Source: Boletus sp. NGJ
Taxonomy: Eukaryota; Basidiomycota; Agaricomycetes; Boletales; Boletaceae
Direction of reading: 5' to 3'
Assembly: GCA_019096195.1 (NCBI GenBank)
Contig: JAGTXK010000073.1
Location: 1,550,001-1,614,000, forward strand
Length of the DNA: 64,000 nucleotides
In this document: positions 34,262 through 51,877 of the stretch, in pieces
Layout: each line of letters starts with the position of its first letter
How positions within the stretch are numbered: position 1 is the first letter of the stretch
Translations under genes and position numbers: made by a program
Notes under the pieces: model-generated
Told to the model about the DNA's origin: nothing
The model's input: the letters and a program-made list of their open reading frames with translations, nothing else
Databases searched by the model: none

Positions 34262-37200
34262 ATGGACGAGCTCGTGCACCATTGCCTACGTGAGCTCTCA
34301 TTCGATGGCGACCTTGGTAAGTCCTGTCTCCTCGGGCGACGGACGTCGCGTTCGAATCCCCCCTTGTACACTTCATTTTCTGAAATATCCGTCCATCGTC
34401 TAGGTTGTAACGTTTCACGCCTGAGAGAATTTATTGTTGGCTTCTACACTTCCCAATATGACCACACCCAACTCGTCGATGATGCATTCTGTGCCTTCGT
34501 ATGGTCAATAGTAGTACAACAACCGTCTGTCCGGGTTGGCACCCTCCCTCCTGGTTCGATCTCAGAGGTATACATCGCGCCACAGACGAGTGCTAAGCGC
34601 AAAGCTGCGGCAAAAGGAGAGGAACTTATCGCGGGAGTGCCTCCTTCCTTGGAGCTCGTCGAGGATGCTCGACATAAGCACCTGCAAGACTTGAAGTGCG
34701 AATACGGTGACAACCTGCGTATAGCAGTCGACCCCGGAACCTCCTTCGCTGCAATCACAGGTTCCCATATTAAAGTACGTGTGCATGCCAAGCACAGCAG
34801 TGTTAGTCTAACCTGCTCGTAGCCCCCTAAGCTCAGCCCTATGGTATACAGTGCACTTCAGCTGATCACTCGCGGCCGAGAAGACGGCATTACAACTGTC
34901 GAGCTCGGCCGAAAGACAAACTATGATCAAAAGACATGTTTTTATCTCATTAAACAGCTGGTCGAACTCAGTCTTATGTATGTTACATTTTTCCCTCCTT
35001 CGATGATTGTAGGTCTAATAGCTTTTTGAAGCATCAAAGCACGCCGCGGCGGTGTGGGGAACCACATATGTATCCATAAATATTTTGTCCAACGGAGTCC
35101 CCTCTGGCAGCAGATTCAGGACGAAGAGGCTCGGAATGGCGAAGCCATGGTTACTGGCGAACGTGCCGACACTGATGAGGAAGTTACTGGTCAAGACCGT
35201 TCATCACAAATTCTTTTTGATCCAATCGACTCTAGGCATCTCTCCAGTCTTCCGCTTGTTAAAAATCGGATCATCAAGCTGCTCAAAGGATCCAGAACTC
35301 ACATACATCAGTCCAATAACCTGCTAATGACCATCGTTAGTAGTCTCTTCGTGTAAATCCTGTTTCTCTTTGCTCATCGTATTCCAGGGTTTTGTGCATC
35401 CAACTAAGACGGACCGGCGTTTTTTCCAGACTAGGCTGCGGGAGTTGATCCAGCAAGGCGTCATCGAACGCGTTTTGGTTCCAAGCAGTAAAATGCGGGA
35501 TCGCACTATCAAATGTATACGCCTCGTAACGTCAGACAACCAGCTTTCAGAGGGTTCTGTGGTTGTGAGACAGGATGTGGATGAAGACGAAAAAGTAGTT
35601 GGCCATAACGAAGTTAGGGCGAATCTTACGATCCACAAGCAAGTGTCAAATTCGCTTGAGGAAGCTGGACCATCTGGCCTGACACTTAATGTAACCTGTG
35701 AAAAATACTTTTTGCGTATATGACCTAATTTTTTGACTCTAGGAAATATGTATTTCTCTCGGCAATTTCGACAAACGTACGATCGAACTTTTGCTCACGC
35801 GGGCCTCCAACAGCAGACCACCTGCTCATCTTCTTGACCTGGGGACTTTAGATCTCATGGAGACTTTTGGTAGGGAAAGACGCCACCGATATTTCACACT
35901 TGCGGCGTACAAATGCGTAATGGCAAGCGAACAACTACAGGACACAATTACCTCTGTGATCGACGTTGACCTGTCACGAGTCGGAGATTTTGCTATACTC
36001 GACCCCAAGCACTTCTATACTACCACAGCAAAGCTTCATTCTTACCAAGACTCGTTCAAAGATATCACGAGCGCAAAAGGAAAAAAGCGTAAAAGAGATG
36101 AAGAGGGAAGTAACGAAGAGGAGAGTGAGCCGCCTCCTAAGCCGAAGCGAGGTCGTCCCTGTAAAACGCCTGCACTCACGATTGTTTCCACAACCCCATC
36201 ACGCTCCTTACGACCATCGAAGCGAAGCCGAGCTAACGGAGGCGGGAAATCACGCTCAAATATCAACATTTCATCCCTGCGGCGCGAAAACGAGCTTTTC
36301 AAGGTCATCGAAAACATGGGGGGAATCGCAAACATGCACTCCAAGGACATTTATGAGGCACATACAGCACTCCTTGATACCATGTCACAGGCCAAGGAGC
36401 CGACTAGTGCGCCGGTTGGGACTCGTCTTGATAAACGTACTGCGGAATCTACGCTCAAGAACTTGGAAAACCGCGGACGAATCAAGATGCTCAGGACTTC
36501 TCTCATCGCTCCATCTGGGGTCAGCAGACCTGCTTGCTTGGTTTATCTCCCAGATACTCCCCAAGATAAAGTGAATGCTTTCCTTTGCCAAGTGGAAGAA
36601 GTCCAAAGTATTGAGGCCAAGTCTGTTCTGCGTAAAAAGGCAGAGGAAGCGCGTACCCAGCGAGAGCAGGAGATCCGGGGAGCCATCAAAGAGACACAGC
36701 AAGGCCCGCCGATCACACCCACCGCGAGCGTGAAGAAGAAAGGAAAGGTAAAGGAAGAAACCGAGGGTACATAATCCCTTCTCGTAATTTATGTGGGATG
36801 GGATGGGCTGACGTAAACTTTGAATTAGCATCGAGGCGCCCGAGATTTCATTGGACACAAGAGTTCGATGAACTAGCGCGTGACGCCTCTGCCATTATTC
36901 GAGCGCGATGTCGAGCTTCCAGACTCGACCTGTCGGCGTTTGATCAAGTATTTCCAACAGTACCCAGGAACTCAGTCAGGCAACGTATCACACATCTCAG
37001 AGATAATACTTCTGAGGATACGTACATGAAACGTCTGGAAGATCAGTGGTATACCATCTGGTTACAATACAGAGGAACGCCTCATCTTCCCGACGAAGAT
37101 CCCAACAGTTCTTCGAATTTTAACCTGATAAACCATATCGAATTCCTTCGGAAACATGTGGATAAGAATGCTTTGTGAGTGTCGAGATTTTTCTCACTAG

Positions 37201-38993
37201 TAAAACTCAGTGACGACCAGGCGGGTGGGATTCGTGGAATGCGAGGCACCAAGTAAGCTGGCCATTTCTGTCCAAGAACTCCATAAATTCTACGAGGTTG
37301 GAGAGGATGTTGTGCCTGCGCCGGCATGGGATTTCATGTGGGGCACGACGGTCGAAGAAGGCAGGGAAAAACAGTTTCGGAGCCAAGCCTTTACGAAGGA
37401 ACCCGATAGCATGTACGAGGGTACGAAGAATCAGAAGGTACAACTTGCGGAGGCAGCGTTGAAGGCATGTGTCTTCAATATCATCATTCACAGAAATATT
37501 TATGTGTTTCAAGATGGTCTTTGGCACGCCTAGCGAACTCTACGATCCCGATAGCGCCACTCGTTTACTTCATAGCGCTGGAGACCAGTGTGTCTCTGTT
37601 GCAAGATCCAATCTCCTGCACCAAGGGGTGTTGTCCAAACTTGTGCGAGATCCGAGGCAGCCAAAGCCTGGTAGGATGCTCAAGATCTCAGACGCGTATG
37701 TGGTAATACATGCGCCTGTCCGGATATATTGGTTATGATTATATAGCAATCTCAACTGCCTCGGCGGACCGTTTCCTCGAGGCTTGTTTCAGGATGCAAT
37801 TTCGCTGGAAGATATAGCTGTCGAAAGGGTGGTGGATGAAATGGAGTGGCCCTTAATCCCCTCGGAAGGTGACATCGTTACGTTATTACAACTCGTTTCC
37901 GAAGACCAGGTAAGCAAAACTCCATCACTTTACCTCGAATACTTATATGTAAGATTTTAGGTTGATTTTACTGTGGATTTATCCCAGTCGCGAGCTGCCC
38001 GGCAAATGATTGATTGGAATAGTAAGAGGGCAGGTAAAGTATTTTTACTCGCATCAGGAAGTTTGTTGACCGAATGAACAGATGACGAGGATATCGAAAC
38101 TAGCATACGATTAAGATTTTCCCGTACGTTCGTTGTAGGTCCGGGCGGAAATCAAGATCAATCTCCCGAGAGTCCCGTCGAACCAGATTCTAACACGTTA
38201 GGACAAGGGATCCATGGGACAACGCTTGATGGAAAAGAAGCTGCGTGTACCCTCAAAACTGAGGTCGGGGTCATCAATTGCTCTGCATGTATCGACACAG
38301 CCTTTGCAATATTTACATCCAGCCTCAGCCAATCAGATCGTGATCTCGCTCGTCGAATCCTCGACAGCGCACACAGATTGAGGGAGACTGGACTCAACAA
38401 GGCAGAATGTTTGGTATGTTCTTGACTTTATTGGAGTTGTATCGACTAAGCATTGTAGGGCTTGGAGTGCGGAGTAGGGGGACACATCCTTTGGCTTGTT
38501 CATAGGATGACATTAACATCGCCTCCTATATTGTTCTGGACATATTTCAATGCTCCAATACTAGTGGCTGCAAACTACTGTGGAGCCTGGACTGTAGCGG
38601 TATCCGATGGGCCTCTGACACTCGTCACTCCTCGACGGTGGCTTGATCTTCGCGGATGCAGACTCGACGATACATGGGGTGCAGCACAGCAAGCTGTAGT
38701 CAGCGTGGTTTTCCTGCACCCGGGTATCAGCCAGGTAAGCTCTGCTAGCACGGACCATTTTTTCCATTGAATTCATGATTCAGGCTGAGCTGCAATGGCG
38801 TCTGCGAACGGTGTACGACAGACAGGAGATTATCGACCTTCTTTCATCGCTACAGGAGGAAAATGTTCTGGAGTGCCAAACTGACGCATGTGTGGAAACC
38901 ATTCAGAGTTTGCCTGGATGGCTCAAGACGCTCGACGACGAAGAGACGGTTTTCTGGTTCATAGCAAAAAATCACCATTGGTATCAAATTTGA
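34262..38993 (+). CDS. TFC3: B-block binding subunit of TFIIIC (TFC3/tau138-like)
   Basis: A multi-exon gene of roughly 1,250 codons. The N-terminus (MDELVHHCLRELSFDGDLG) is joined by an intron to a winged-helix-rich region with SPMVYSALQLITRGREDGIT and VELGRKTNYDQKTCFYLIKQ, which is the B-block_TFIIIC domain. More winged-helix-like blocks follow (FFQTRLRELIQQGVIERVLV), then a Lys/Arg/Pro patch with an AT-hook-like KRGRPCK. The C-terminal half includes RFHWTQEFDELARDA, a homeodomain-like segment seen in this family, and ends with AELQWRLRTVYDRQEIIDLL. By family knowledge TFIIIC binds the B-box of tRNA genes and places TFIIIB for RNA polymerase III. The intron at about 36767-36829 joins its flanks in phase. 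Intron 1 carries a B-box-like GTTCGAATC at 34350-34358. The frame is intact. Confidence 0.88.
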
Positions 38994-39203
38994 CGGCTTT
39001 CATTTCGGACATAGTCAAGGCTTGTTAGTATCATTATTACATTCACGTTACGTTGGGGATTGTCTAGTCGGGCTTCTGTGCTAAATATTGGGTTCGCTTG
39101 CATGTAGTAATGAAGTCGATTTCGCACCGTAACACACGCGCACAAGCTCTCCAACTTGAAGCACTGGAATCCGCAGAGGTACATAGTACCCATTATGGGT
39201 ATG

Positions 39204-39211
39204 CTGACGTA
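39204..39211 (+). promoter_or_regulatory. CRE-like site TGACGTAA upstream of PRP16
   Basis: A CRE/ATF-type octamer about 50 bp before the PRP16 start codon. bZIP factors bind such sites; the role here is inferred from position only. Confidence 0.3.
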
Positions 39212-39258
39212 ATGAGCCACCTTTCAAGAATTTCTGGTTGCCTGTCTAGGCAACTTCA

Positions 39259-43768
<4,510 letters not shown>

Positions 43769-43985
43769 GCTGGCGTCGACGCGGAGCGTTTTTTGTACAC
43801 TAAATATCATTGGGGGTTAAATATACTCGTGTCTGAGTGTTTCCTCAACGACCTTCGGGAACCAGCATCGTTACCACCTAGATACCTCGCAAACTCGCAC
43901 AAGGATGAGACACAACTTGGGATAAGTTTAGGTCTCAACGCTATGCCCACCGGGACCATCTCATTGAAGCCTTCCAGATATTAAT

Positions 43986-45823
43986 ATGGAAGTTTCGGGT
44001 CATCCTGGAAAGTTCGAGCGCCAGTCGAGCCAGGGCAGGCTGTTACATTCCTCGCCTCTCGATACCCTCCTTCGCCGTACATCATCTCGACGCCAGGCCG
44101 CGAAGCAACAGACCCACACTGCTACCCAGGCCAATCCCAGCACAGTCATACCCCCATCTCTCCAGCCTCGCTTTGCATCTCCTCACTTTGTTTATGCGGA
44201 ATCACCACCGAGACCGTTCGCCAGTCAGCGCATCCCCGATTCTCCATTGTTGCACTCAAACTTTCGAAGTTCGACAGCCAGTGCGGTAACGAACACAACT
44301 ACACTACTAGATACCAACCAGAATTCCAAGTCCTTCCTTTCATTTGCGGATGATTGTGAACCTGACGATGGTTACTGCGAGGCGGACAACAATTACGGTC
44401 AGCGACCTCCGTCGTCACCGAGCAGCCACAATTACAACAACCGCTATCCTGTCTTTGCCACTCCTTCCACCTCTACACGTCCCGAATCGCAAACTGACTT
44501 ATGGCCACAGGCCACTGGCCTTACACAGCCGGCAACTTTCAACCACACTGACCTTGAAGATCCTATGCACCCGCCACCCTCCCCTTTACCGACCGTCGTC
44601 GTTTCCTCCCCACAGGAAGACGGTCCAAGGCCGAACGGTCCTATGCGCCAACCGATATTGTCTCAGAGTGGTTCCCCACGACTGAACTTCTCAAGACCAG
44701 GTCGGCCACCTATATTCTCTTCCGAAGAACAGAAATGGCAGGTACTTGAGCGAAATGGCCAGAGGGTAAACTCGCCCACAATGAGCTCTAGCCCGGTGTC
44801 CTTGAGCCCTGTCACTCCCGTGACCGGTATATTCGAGCCCCACATGCCTGGCCATCTTGCGCAAAGCGGGTTTTCCAACCCATTATCGACTTCGTCATCG
44901 TATCTTCACCCCGACGGGGTCTACTCCTCTCCTTCACTGGCATCCCCAAGCCGTATTGCCCTTCCTTCGCATCCACCTTCGTTCAGAGCTGGATCACCTT
45001 CCAGCTTGTACTCTAACTCGTATTCATTTTACCAGTTGGATAGCGCTGCGCCATCGTCGACGTCTCAGTCCCCTCGATCTTCCCCAGATGAATCTCCAAC
45101 CACCAGTAGACCTGTGTCCGCCGAACTTCAGACAGCCGAAGAATACCTTCAGCTGGGAATAAAGTTTCACGAAGCTAATCAACTAAAAGACTCGGCCGTC
45201 TGTTTCGAGAAGAGCGCAATGGAGGAGGGTGGGTGTGGTGTTGGGATGTTGATGTGGGGTCTTACGCTGAGACATGGTTGGGGATGCGAGAAGAATGAGA
45301 AGAGTGGATTCAAGTGGTTGACAAAGGCGGCCGAGTCGGCGGTGGAAGACCTCGAGAAAGCAAAGAAAGGGTTGCATGCAAGATGCGTTAAAGTGAGTTG
45401 TCCGATTTTTTTTTGTGGAGCGAAATCGGTTTCCTCACACAGCGATAGGAAGAACTTGTGCTTGCCATTTATGAGGTTGGTCAGTGCTTCTTTCAGGGTT
45501 GGGGCGTAGCGAAAGATCAGAAGATGGCAGTCGTACGTGACTGATCGCTTGTTGCCTGTCAAGGCGCTGACGAGACCGCTGCAGAGCTACTACAGGGTTG
45601 CTGCCAATCTAGGAGATGCAGATGCTCAGCAGGATCTAGCCTTCTGTCTAGCCAATGGTAAGGGGTGCAAGAGGGACAAGAAAGAAGCTGCAAAGTGGTA
45701 TCGCGCTGCAGTGAGTCCACTCTGTACTCCGTCATGCATGGTCTCAAGGGATGTTTCCAGGTCGCACAAGGTGTCAGTGATGTTGGGATGGCGTGGATCT
45801 ACAAAGACAAGTATAAAGACTAG
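43986..45823 (+). CDS. Sel1-repeat protein with Ser/Pro-rich N-terminus
   Basis: The first exon (43986-45393) codes about 380 disordered residues rich in Ser, Pro and Thr, then the first helical repeats (AEEYLQLGIKFHEANQ). Three introns, near 45394-45448, 45533-45582 and 45711-45760, join further Sel1 units: VGQCFFQGWGVAKDQKMAV, YYRVAANLGDADAQQDLAF with CLANGKGCKRDKKEAAKWYR, and a final GVSDVGMAWIYKDKYKD at TAG 45821-45823. Sel1 units are scaffolds for protein contacts. The layout recalls fungal Skt5/Dsf2-like regulators, including chitin-synthase activators, but the sequence gives no direct proof of that partner. Confidence 0.82.
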
Positions 45824-46029
45824 ACGCCCGCACCGACTTCTCGAAACCCGTCTGACTAGCAACCGTTTCGACTCATGGCAACAGTTCTCTTGAGATACCA
45901 GGTGACTCCGCGCGGAGCATGGTGGATGATTACTTTGGAAGTCGCTTGGGAGATTCTGACGCGCTTATACCCCATGAATATTAGTTGAAGAGATGGACAA
46001 AGACATCGTTTACTTGCGAATTAATCTCG
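45824..46029. other. Convergent 3' region
   Basis: About 200 bp between the Sel1-repeat gene and the minus-strand NAA38 gene. No coding content seen beyond UTR. Confidence 0.4.
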
Positions 46030-47491
<1,462 letters not shown>

Positions 47492-47631
47492 CGTACGCAC
47501 GTGCTAATGGATGACATCACGTTTGTCAGCAACCAGAAAAGGAAATCTTTGTCCAATCGAGTCGCTTGTCAAGAGGGGACCAGATTTAAATGGTGGACGC
47601 GCTAGTTTGTCCATCTTGTTCCACAACCACC

Positions 47632-48518
47632 ATGAGCCTCCGTCAGGACGTCCTCAGGTCGCTTACCCTCGCAGAGCTTGCCATAGAACGCAAGCAAGCC
47701 ACACCCACTCGCAATTCCGACGAAGATTCCGATGAAGAACTGATTTGCGTCGTGAGTGTGTGAGTTGATCCCCATCTGATATGCCCCCTCATCATCGTGC
47801 AAGACCTCCGCTCCCGGAACACCTGCGCGGTCCCGTGCATCATCACGGCCCAGCTCCAGACCGGTCTCGCCCACTCGGCGAGCAAATCCGCGGAATGCTC
47901 CGAGTTCCACCCTGGCATCACCGGCGTCAAACCTCCCCTCATCAGATCCCCTAAAAGCCTTTCCCACTCAAGTTTCGCAGCGTATATTCCGATGGCTCGC
48001 AATATCAGACCTCGCTTCATGCTCGAGGGTCTCGCAGAAATGGAACAAGAGTCAGACACTTAATTATAGTGCGTGGTATCGTGTGCTTGCGCTGCGGGTG
48101 CTGACATTGATCAAGTATGGTTTCAACACTATCGGAAAGAAAATTTTCACGACGAGAGCTTGCCTTCCGGCAAGTGGACTAGAAGGGAGTCGAAACAGAA
48201 TTGGGTTCGCACACTAGTACAGTGCTGATGCTATGTCTGATCCTTCTCAAGCGTTTAACGTATCTATCGACGAATGTGAACAAGTCAACACCTACAAGCC
48301 CATTAGAAAAGTCCTCGCCTTCTCGCTCAGGCTACCAGACGCCCAAGGAGATCAACGAAGAGAGGTGGAGAACAGAAGAGCAGACTCGCCCAGGCAAAGT
48401 AGAAATGCGGGAGATGTACAAGGAACTGGGGGGTCGCAAGTCACGTAGCAAGACGAAACTTGGCAGTGCTGGTGGATATAGAGACAAGACTGGTTGGGTC
48501 GACCACGTTGAAGAATGA
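47632..48518 (+). CDS. F-box protein, substrate unknown
   Basis: The start MSLRQDVLRSLTLAELAIER is followed by an acidic stretch and a GT-AG intron near 47752-47805. The next exon has a Pro/Ser-rich linker and then an F-box: KAFPTQVSQRIFRWLAISDL followed by ASCSRVSQKWNKS. An intron near 48069-48113 joins WFQHYRKENFHDES, and another near 48206-48250 joins a basic tail with YQTPKEINEERWRTEEQT, ending GWVDHVEE at TGA 48516-48518. By family knowledge F-box proteins bind Skp1 in SCF ubiquitin ligases. No WD40 or LRR substrate domain is present. The unspliced frame seems to stop at 48063, but the spliced reading restores the F-box, which supports the gene model. Confidence 0.78.
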
Positions 48519-48571
48519 TGGATACACAAAATTGGCCCATAGATAGCGTACATGATCTGAAAGGTTTTACC

Positions 48572-49455
48572 CTAGGAATGTGCCTGCAGCAAATCACGGA
48601 ACGCTGATCGCATGGACTTGATAAATCGGTATACATCTCCGCTCTGATTGAGCTCTTGTAAAAGGATTGGAAGTACAGGTAACAATGGAGTCGTCGTTAT
48701 GACTAGAGAGATACATATGAGACTCGTTCGGCGTATGTGAACGAGAACTCACCATTATATGACGCGGTAGAGACATCCAGTACGAAGCTGAACTCCCGGT
48801 CAGCATTTGCTTCGTCCAAATGAGAAAACCGGATGAGGAGTTGATCTGCTTCGATGCCTTCTATGTTACACTTGAGCCATGACTCACATGCCGCAAGCTC
48901 TGGGTCTAGCTGTGCAGCATGCTCATTCAGTATATTTCGTTCAGCATCCTTTTCTAAATTCGTCGGTTCATTAGTGTTCACCGAGGAAGGAGGGTGGAAC
49001 CGCACCTCGTTGTAGATTGGAAACAAGAGCACGATACTGTTCAATTTCAGAATCTATGCCTGCACACGTCTCGCGGGTCGAAGCCAGTTGACGTTTGAGT
49101 GTAGCGACAGATTGTTCTGCGTCACGCGTCTCGTCTTGCTCCTTGGCCAATACTACAATGCTCTCGGTGAGTTCATCAGGAGGCAGATTGGTGACATACC
49201 AGCTAGCAGGTCGATCTCTTTCAGCTTGCACTGGTTCGTTTCAACCTCCGCTGCCTGGGTCCGCTCAGCCAACTTCCTCCTGTCGGCTTCCTGGGCATTT
49301 CTGTGTTTCGTGATCTCGGCGATGGCACGATTGGTGTAGTTTGTGACGGCTCTGAGAAAGTTTCCGGTTGAGATCTCGTATGCCTGCAGCCGAAGGTCTA
49401 TTTGAGGGGTCGGCTGGGCGAGGATAGACGCGAGGTCGACGTGTGTATGTCGCAT
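48572..49455 (-). CDS. SPC25: Kinetochore Ndc80-complex subunit Spc25
   Basis: Read on the minus strand from the MRHTHVDLASILAQPTPQID start, a Gln/Glu/Lys-rich coiled coil spans the first two exons (ITKHRNAQEADRRKLAERTQ and QSVATLKRQLASTRETCAG). The globular RWD-like end follows: ANADREFSFVLDVSTASYN joined by an intron to VITTTPLLPVLPILLQELNQ, then YRFIKSMRSAFRDLLQ. This order and the closing segment match fungal Spc25. By family knowledge it pairs with Spc24 to hold the Ndc80 complex to the inner kinetochore. Introns are short, one only about 37-40 bp. A farther in-frame ATG exists at 49485; 49455 is chosen because orthologues start close to this motif. Confidence 0.88.
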
Positions 49456-49626
49456 TGTGTATTGTTGCTTTTTGCCCATCGACACAGTTCCATCGGCGCG
49501 TTGGTCATGTGATTACGATATTGCACGTGTAGATCGCGCACGACTCGAATGAATCGCATCTTGATCCTCCCATTTTAAACCTGATCTAAACCTTCACGAA
49601 CATAACGACCGGCAAGCATCTCCCTC
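49456..49626. promoter_or_regulatory. Bidirectional promoter SPC25/DBF2 with E-box
   Basis: 171 bp between two divergent mitotic genes. A CACGTG lies at 49524-49529, with a related CATGTGATTACG just before it. Shared cell-cycle control is inferred, not shown. Confidence 0.5.
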
Positions 49627-51527
49627 ATGACGGACAATAACAACGTTTCAGACACTCAATATCGTGATGTCCACATGGATACAACAAAGGGCATTACCAT
49701 TGGTCTCCGTGACATCCACATGAACACAGCCAAGGGTGACCACGGTTGGAACGACGATATCAGAATGGACACCGCAAAAGCTGTAACGACCGTGAAACCG
49801 TCAGGCTTTCAACTCTGGGAAAGAGAACTTCTGGAGAGCTCAGAGGTGAAGCGGAAAGCCACCGTCGCACAGCTCTGTGCGTGTCCTCGTGATCATTTTC
49901 GATTGACCGCCGATTGAAGGATCGTAGACTTTCTCGACTACTACTTTCAAAACCTTGGCTATCTCGCTTCTCGGAAGGACCGTAGAGCGCGTTTCGATGC
50001 TGATACTGCCAAGCGACTGCTGTCGATGGCCGAGTATTCAAAGGAGTTCAAGTCTTACTGTGGCCGCGAACGGGTGTTGCTTAGGAAACGTCGCGCAAAA
50101 CTACGGGTAGAGCAATTCCATATTATTGCTCAGGTCGGCCAGGGTGGTTATGGTGAAGTCTTCCTCGCACGCAAGCAGGAAACCGGGGAGGTATGTGCCC
50201 TGAAGAGGATGCAAAAACGGACATTGCACAAGATGGATGAGGTATGTCGGCAACTCATCGTCGCCTTTACCCAATGTTCACGGGCATGCTGTGAATGCCC
50301 AGGTTCGGCACGTTCTCGTCGAGCGGGATATCCTGACGGCCACTAAAACGCCTTGGTTGGTACGGCTACTATATGCATTCCAAGACGCTCAGCACGTATA
50401 TCTTGCCATGGAATACGTACCTGGGGGAGACTTCCGGACTCTTCTGAACAACTCCGGAGTGCTAAAGGAGGAGCATGCCAGGTATTATATCAGTGAGATG
50501 TTTGTAGCTGTCAATGAACTCCACAAGCTTGGTTACATCCATCGTGATTTGAAACCAGAGGTTCGTTAGCCCATGTTTTTTCGTGATCACTGATTACAAC
50601 TACCCCGTAGAACTTTTTGGTCGACGGAACCGGCCACGTCAAGCTGACAGACTTTGGGTTAGCGACTGGAGCATTGAATCCAAAGCGAATCGAGTCACTA
50701 AAAATCAAAGTAGGTCCCTAGTTGAAACATACGCTAGTCCACATAACATATTTGTGTAGCTTGACAAGGTGAAAGACAACCAAGTCGTGTATCGATCGAC
50801 TCTAGAGAGGCGTTCCATTTATCGTTCTATTCGTCATGAAGATCCACGTTACGCTGACTCCATCGTGGGTTCACCCGATTACATGGCCCCTGAAGTCCTA
50901 CGTGGGAAGCCATACACCTACTCAGTCGACTACTGGTCTCTAGGGTGTATCTTCTTCGAGTTCTTAGCAGGCTTCCCTCCCTTCAGTGGAGGTACGCCAG
51001 AGGAAACCTGGACCAATTTGAAAAACTGGACCAAGGTATTGCGACGGCCCGAATACGACAAACCAGAAGATCTCATCTTCAATCTCACCGACATAGCGTG
51101 GGATGCTGTTACGAGGTATGTCCATCATGTCGGCTGGATAGTTACTCTTGCTAAATCTCACTGTTTTAGGCTTATATCACACTCGAGTGTCCGATACGCG
51201 ACCCTAGCTCAGGTAACGAGTCACCCATTTTTCGATGGTGTCAAGTGGGAGGCTTTGCGGTCCACTCGGGCACCTTTCGTCCCTGCTTTGGATTCGGAAA
51301 TTGATACCGGGTACTATGATGACTTCACATCGCCCGAGGATATGGTCAAGTACGCGGAGGTGAAAGAGAAGCAAAAGAATGTGGATAAGGTCAGAGAGAA
51401 AGAGGATCTTCCTGCCAGGGGGGTTTGGGTGGGTTTTACATTTGGTAAGAATGGTCCCAGTAACAGATTGCTGGGTGCTTTGGAGGGAGGGAAAGATGAT
51501 AATGCTACATTAGCTACTATATTCTAG
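49627..51527 (+). CDS. DBF2: NDR/LATS-family mitotic-exit kinase (Dbf2/Sid2-like)
   Basis: The N-terminus holds a three-fold short motif (DVHMDTTKG, DIHMNTAKG, DIRMDTAKA), then the Mob-binding helix region (KRKATVAQL ... FLDYYFQNLGYLASRKDRR). The kinase domain shows GQGGYGEVFLA, the ATP Lys in VCALKRM, HRDLKPEN formed across an intron, and TDFGLATG. A long basic insert follows, typical of NDR kinases, before IVGSPDYMAPEVLRGKPYT. The C-terminal hydrophobic motif is WVGFTFGK. By family knowledge it acts with Mob1 in the mitotic-exit/septation-initiation network to trigger cytokinesis. Introns are near 49878-49920, 50240-50303, 50560-50611, 50711-50760 and 51118-51170. The frame is intact to TAG 51525-51527. 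Confidence 0.92.
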
Positions 51528-51877
51528 TATTCCATCAGATAGTTGAGTTGTGAGCTCAAGTGAATGAGATTACTATTGGTGTCAATAACTTGGTGATACG
51601 AAATGGAAAGTGGTGAACGTGGTGGTGCATACTTCTGGTAGACAGCCCTGATAACGGGGTATCCTGGGAACCCTTGTCGGGCAAGGGAATTCTTGAGACT
51701 AAGTCTCTTTCTCCTTCACAATAATTTATGAGTGAACGTTGTTTCCTTGCGTACCTCCTGCACATGATCCTCCGACATTACTACCCCACATGTTCAGACG
51801 CCAGTGACTGGCAAAATGATTGATGGTGATTACCATAATGTCTAGTAGATCCAGAACATGCCAATACCTCCATCCCA
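51528..51877. other. Convergent 3' intergenic region
   Basis: About 350 bp between DBF2 and the minus-strand mL38 gene. Only short open frames without motifs; probably two 3' UTRs. Confidence 0.55.

Noticed and set aside
34320-34380. Possible tRNA around GTTCGAATC
   Set aside because: The T-arm cannot pair and no A-box, D-arm or acceptor stem is found at the right distance; it lies in an intron of the TFIIIC gene.
47797-48063. Independent 88-codon gene
   Set aside because: It is a shadow frame; splicing puts the F-box in another frame of the same bases.
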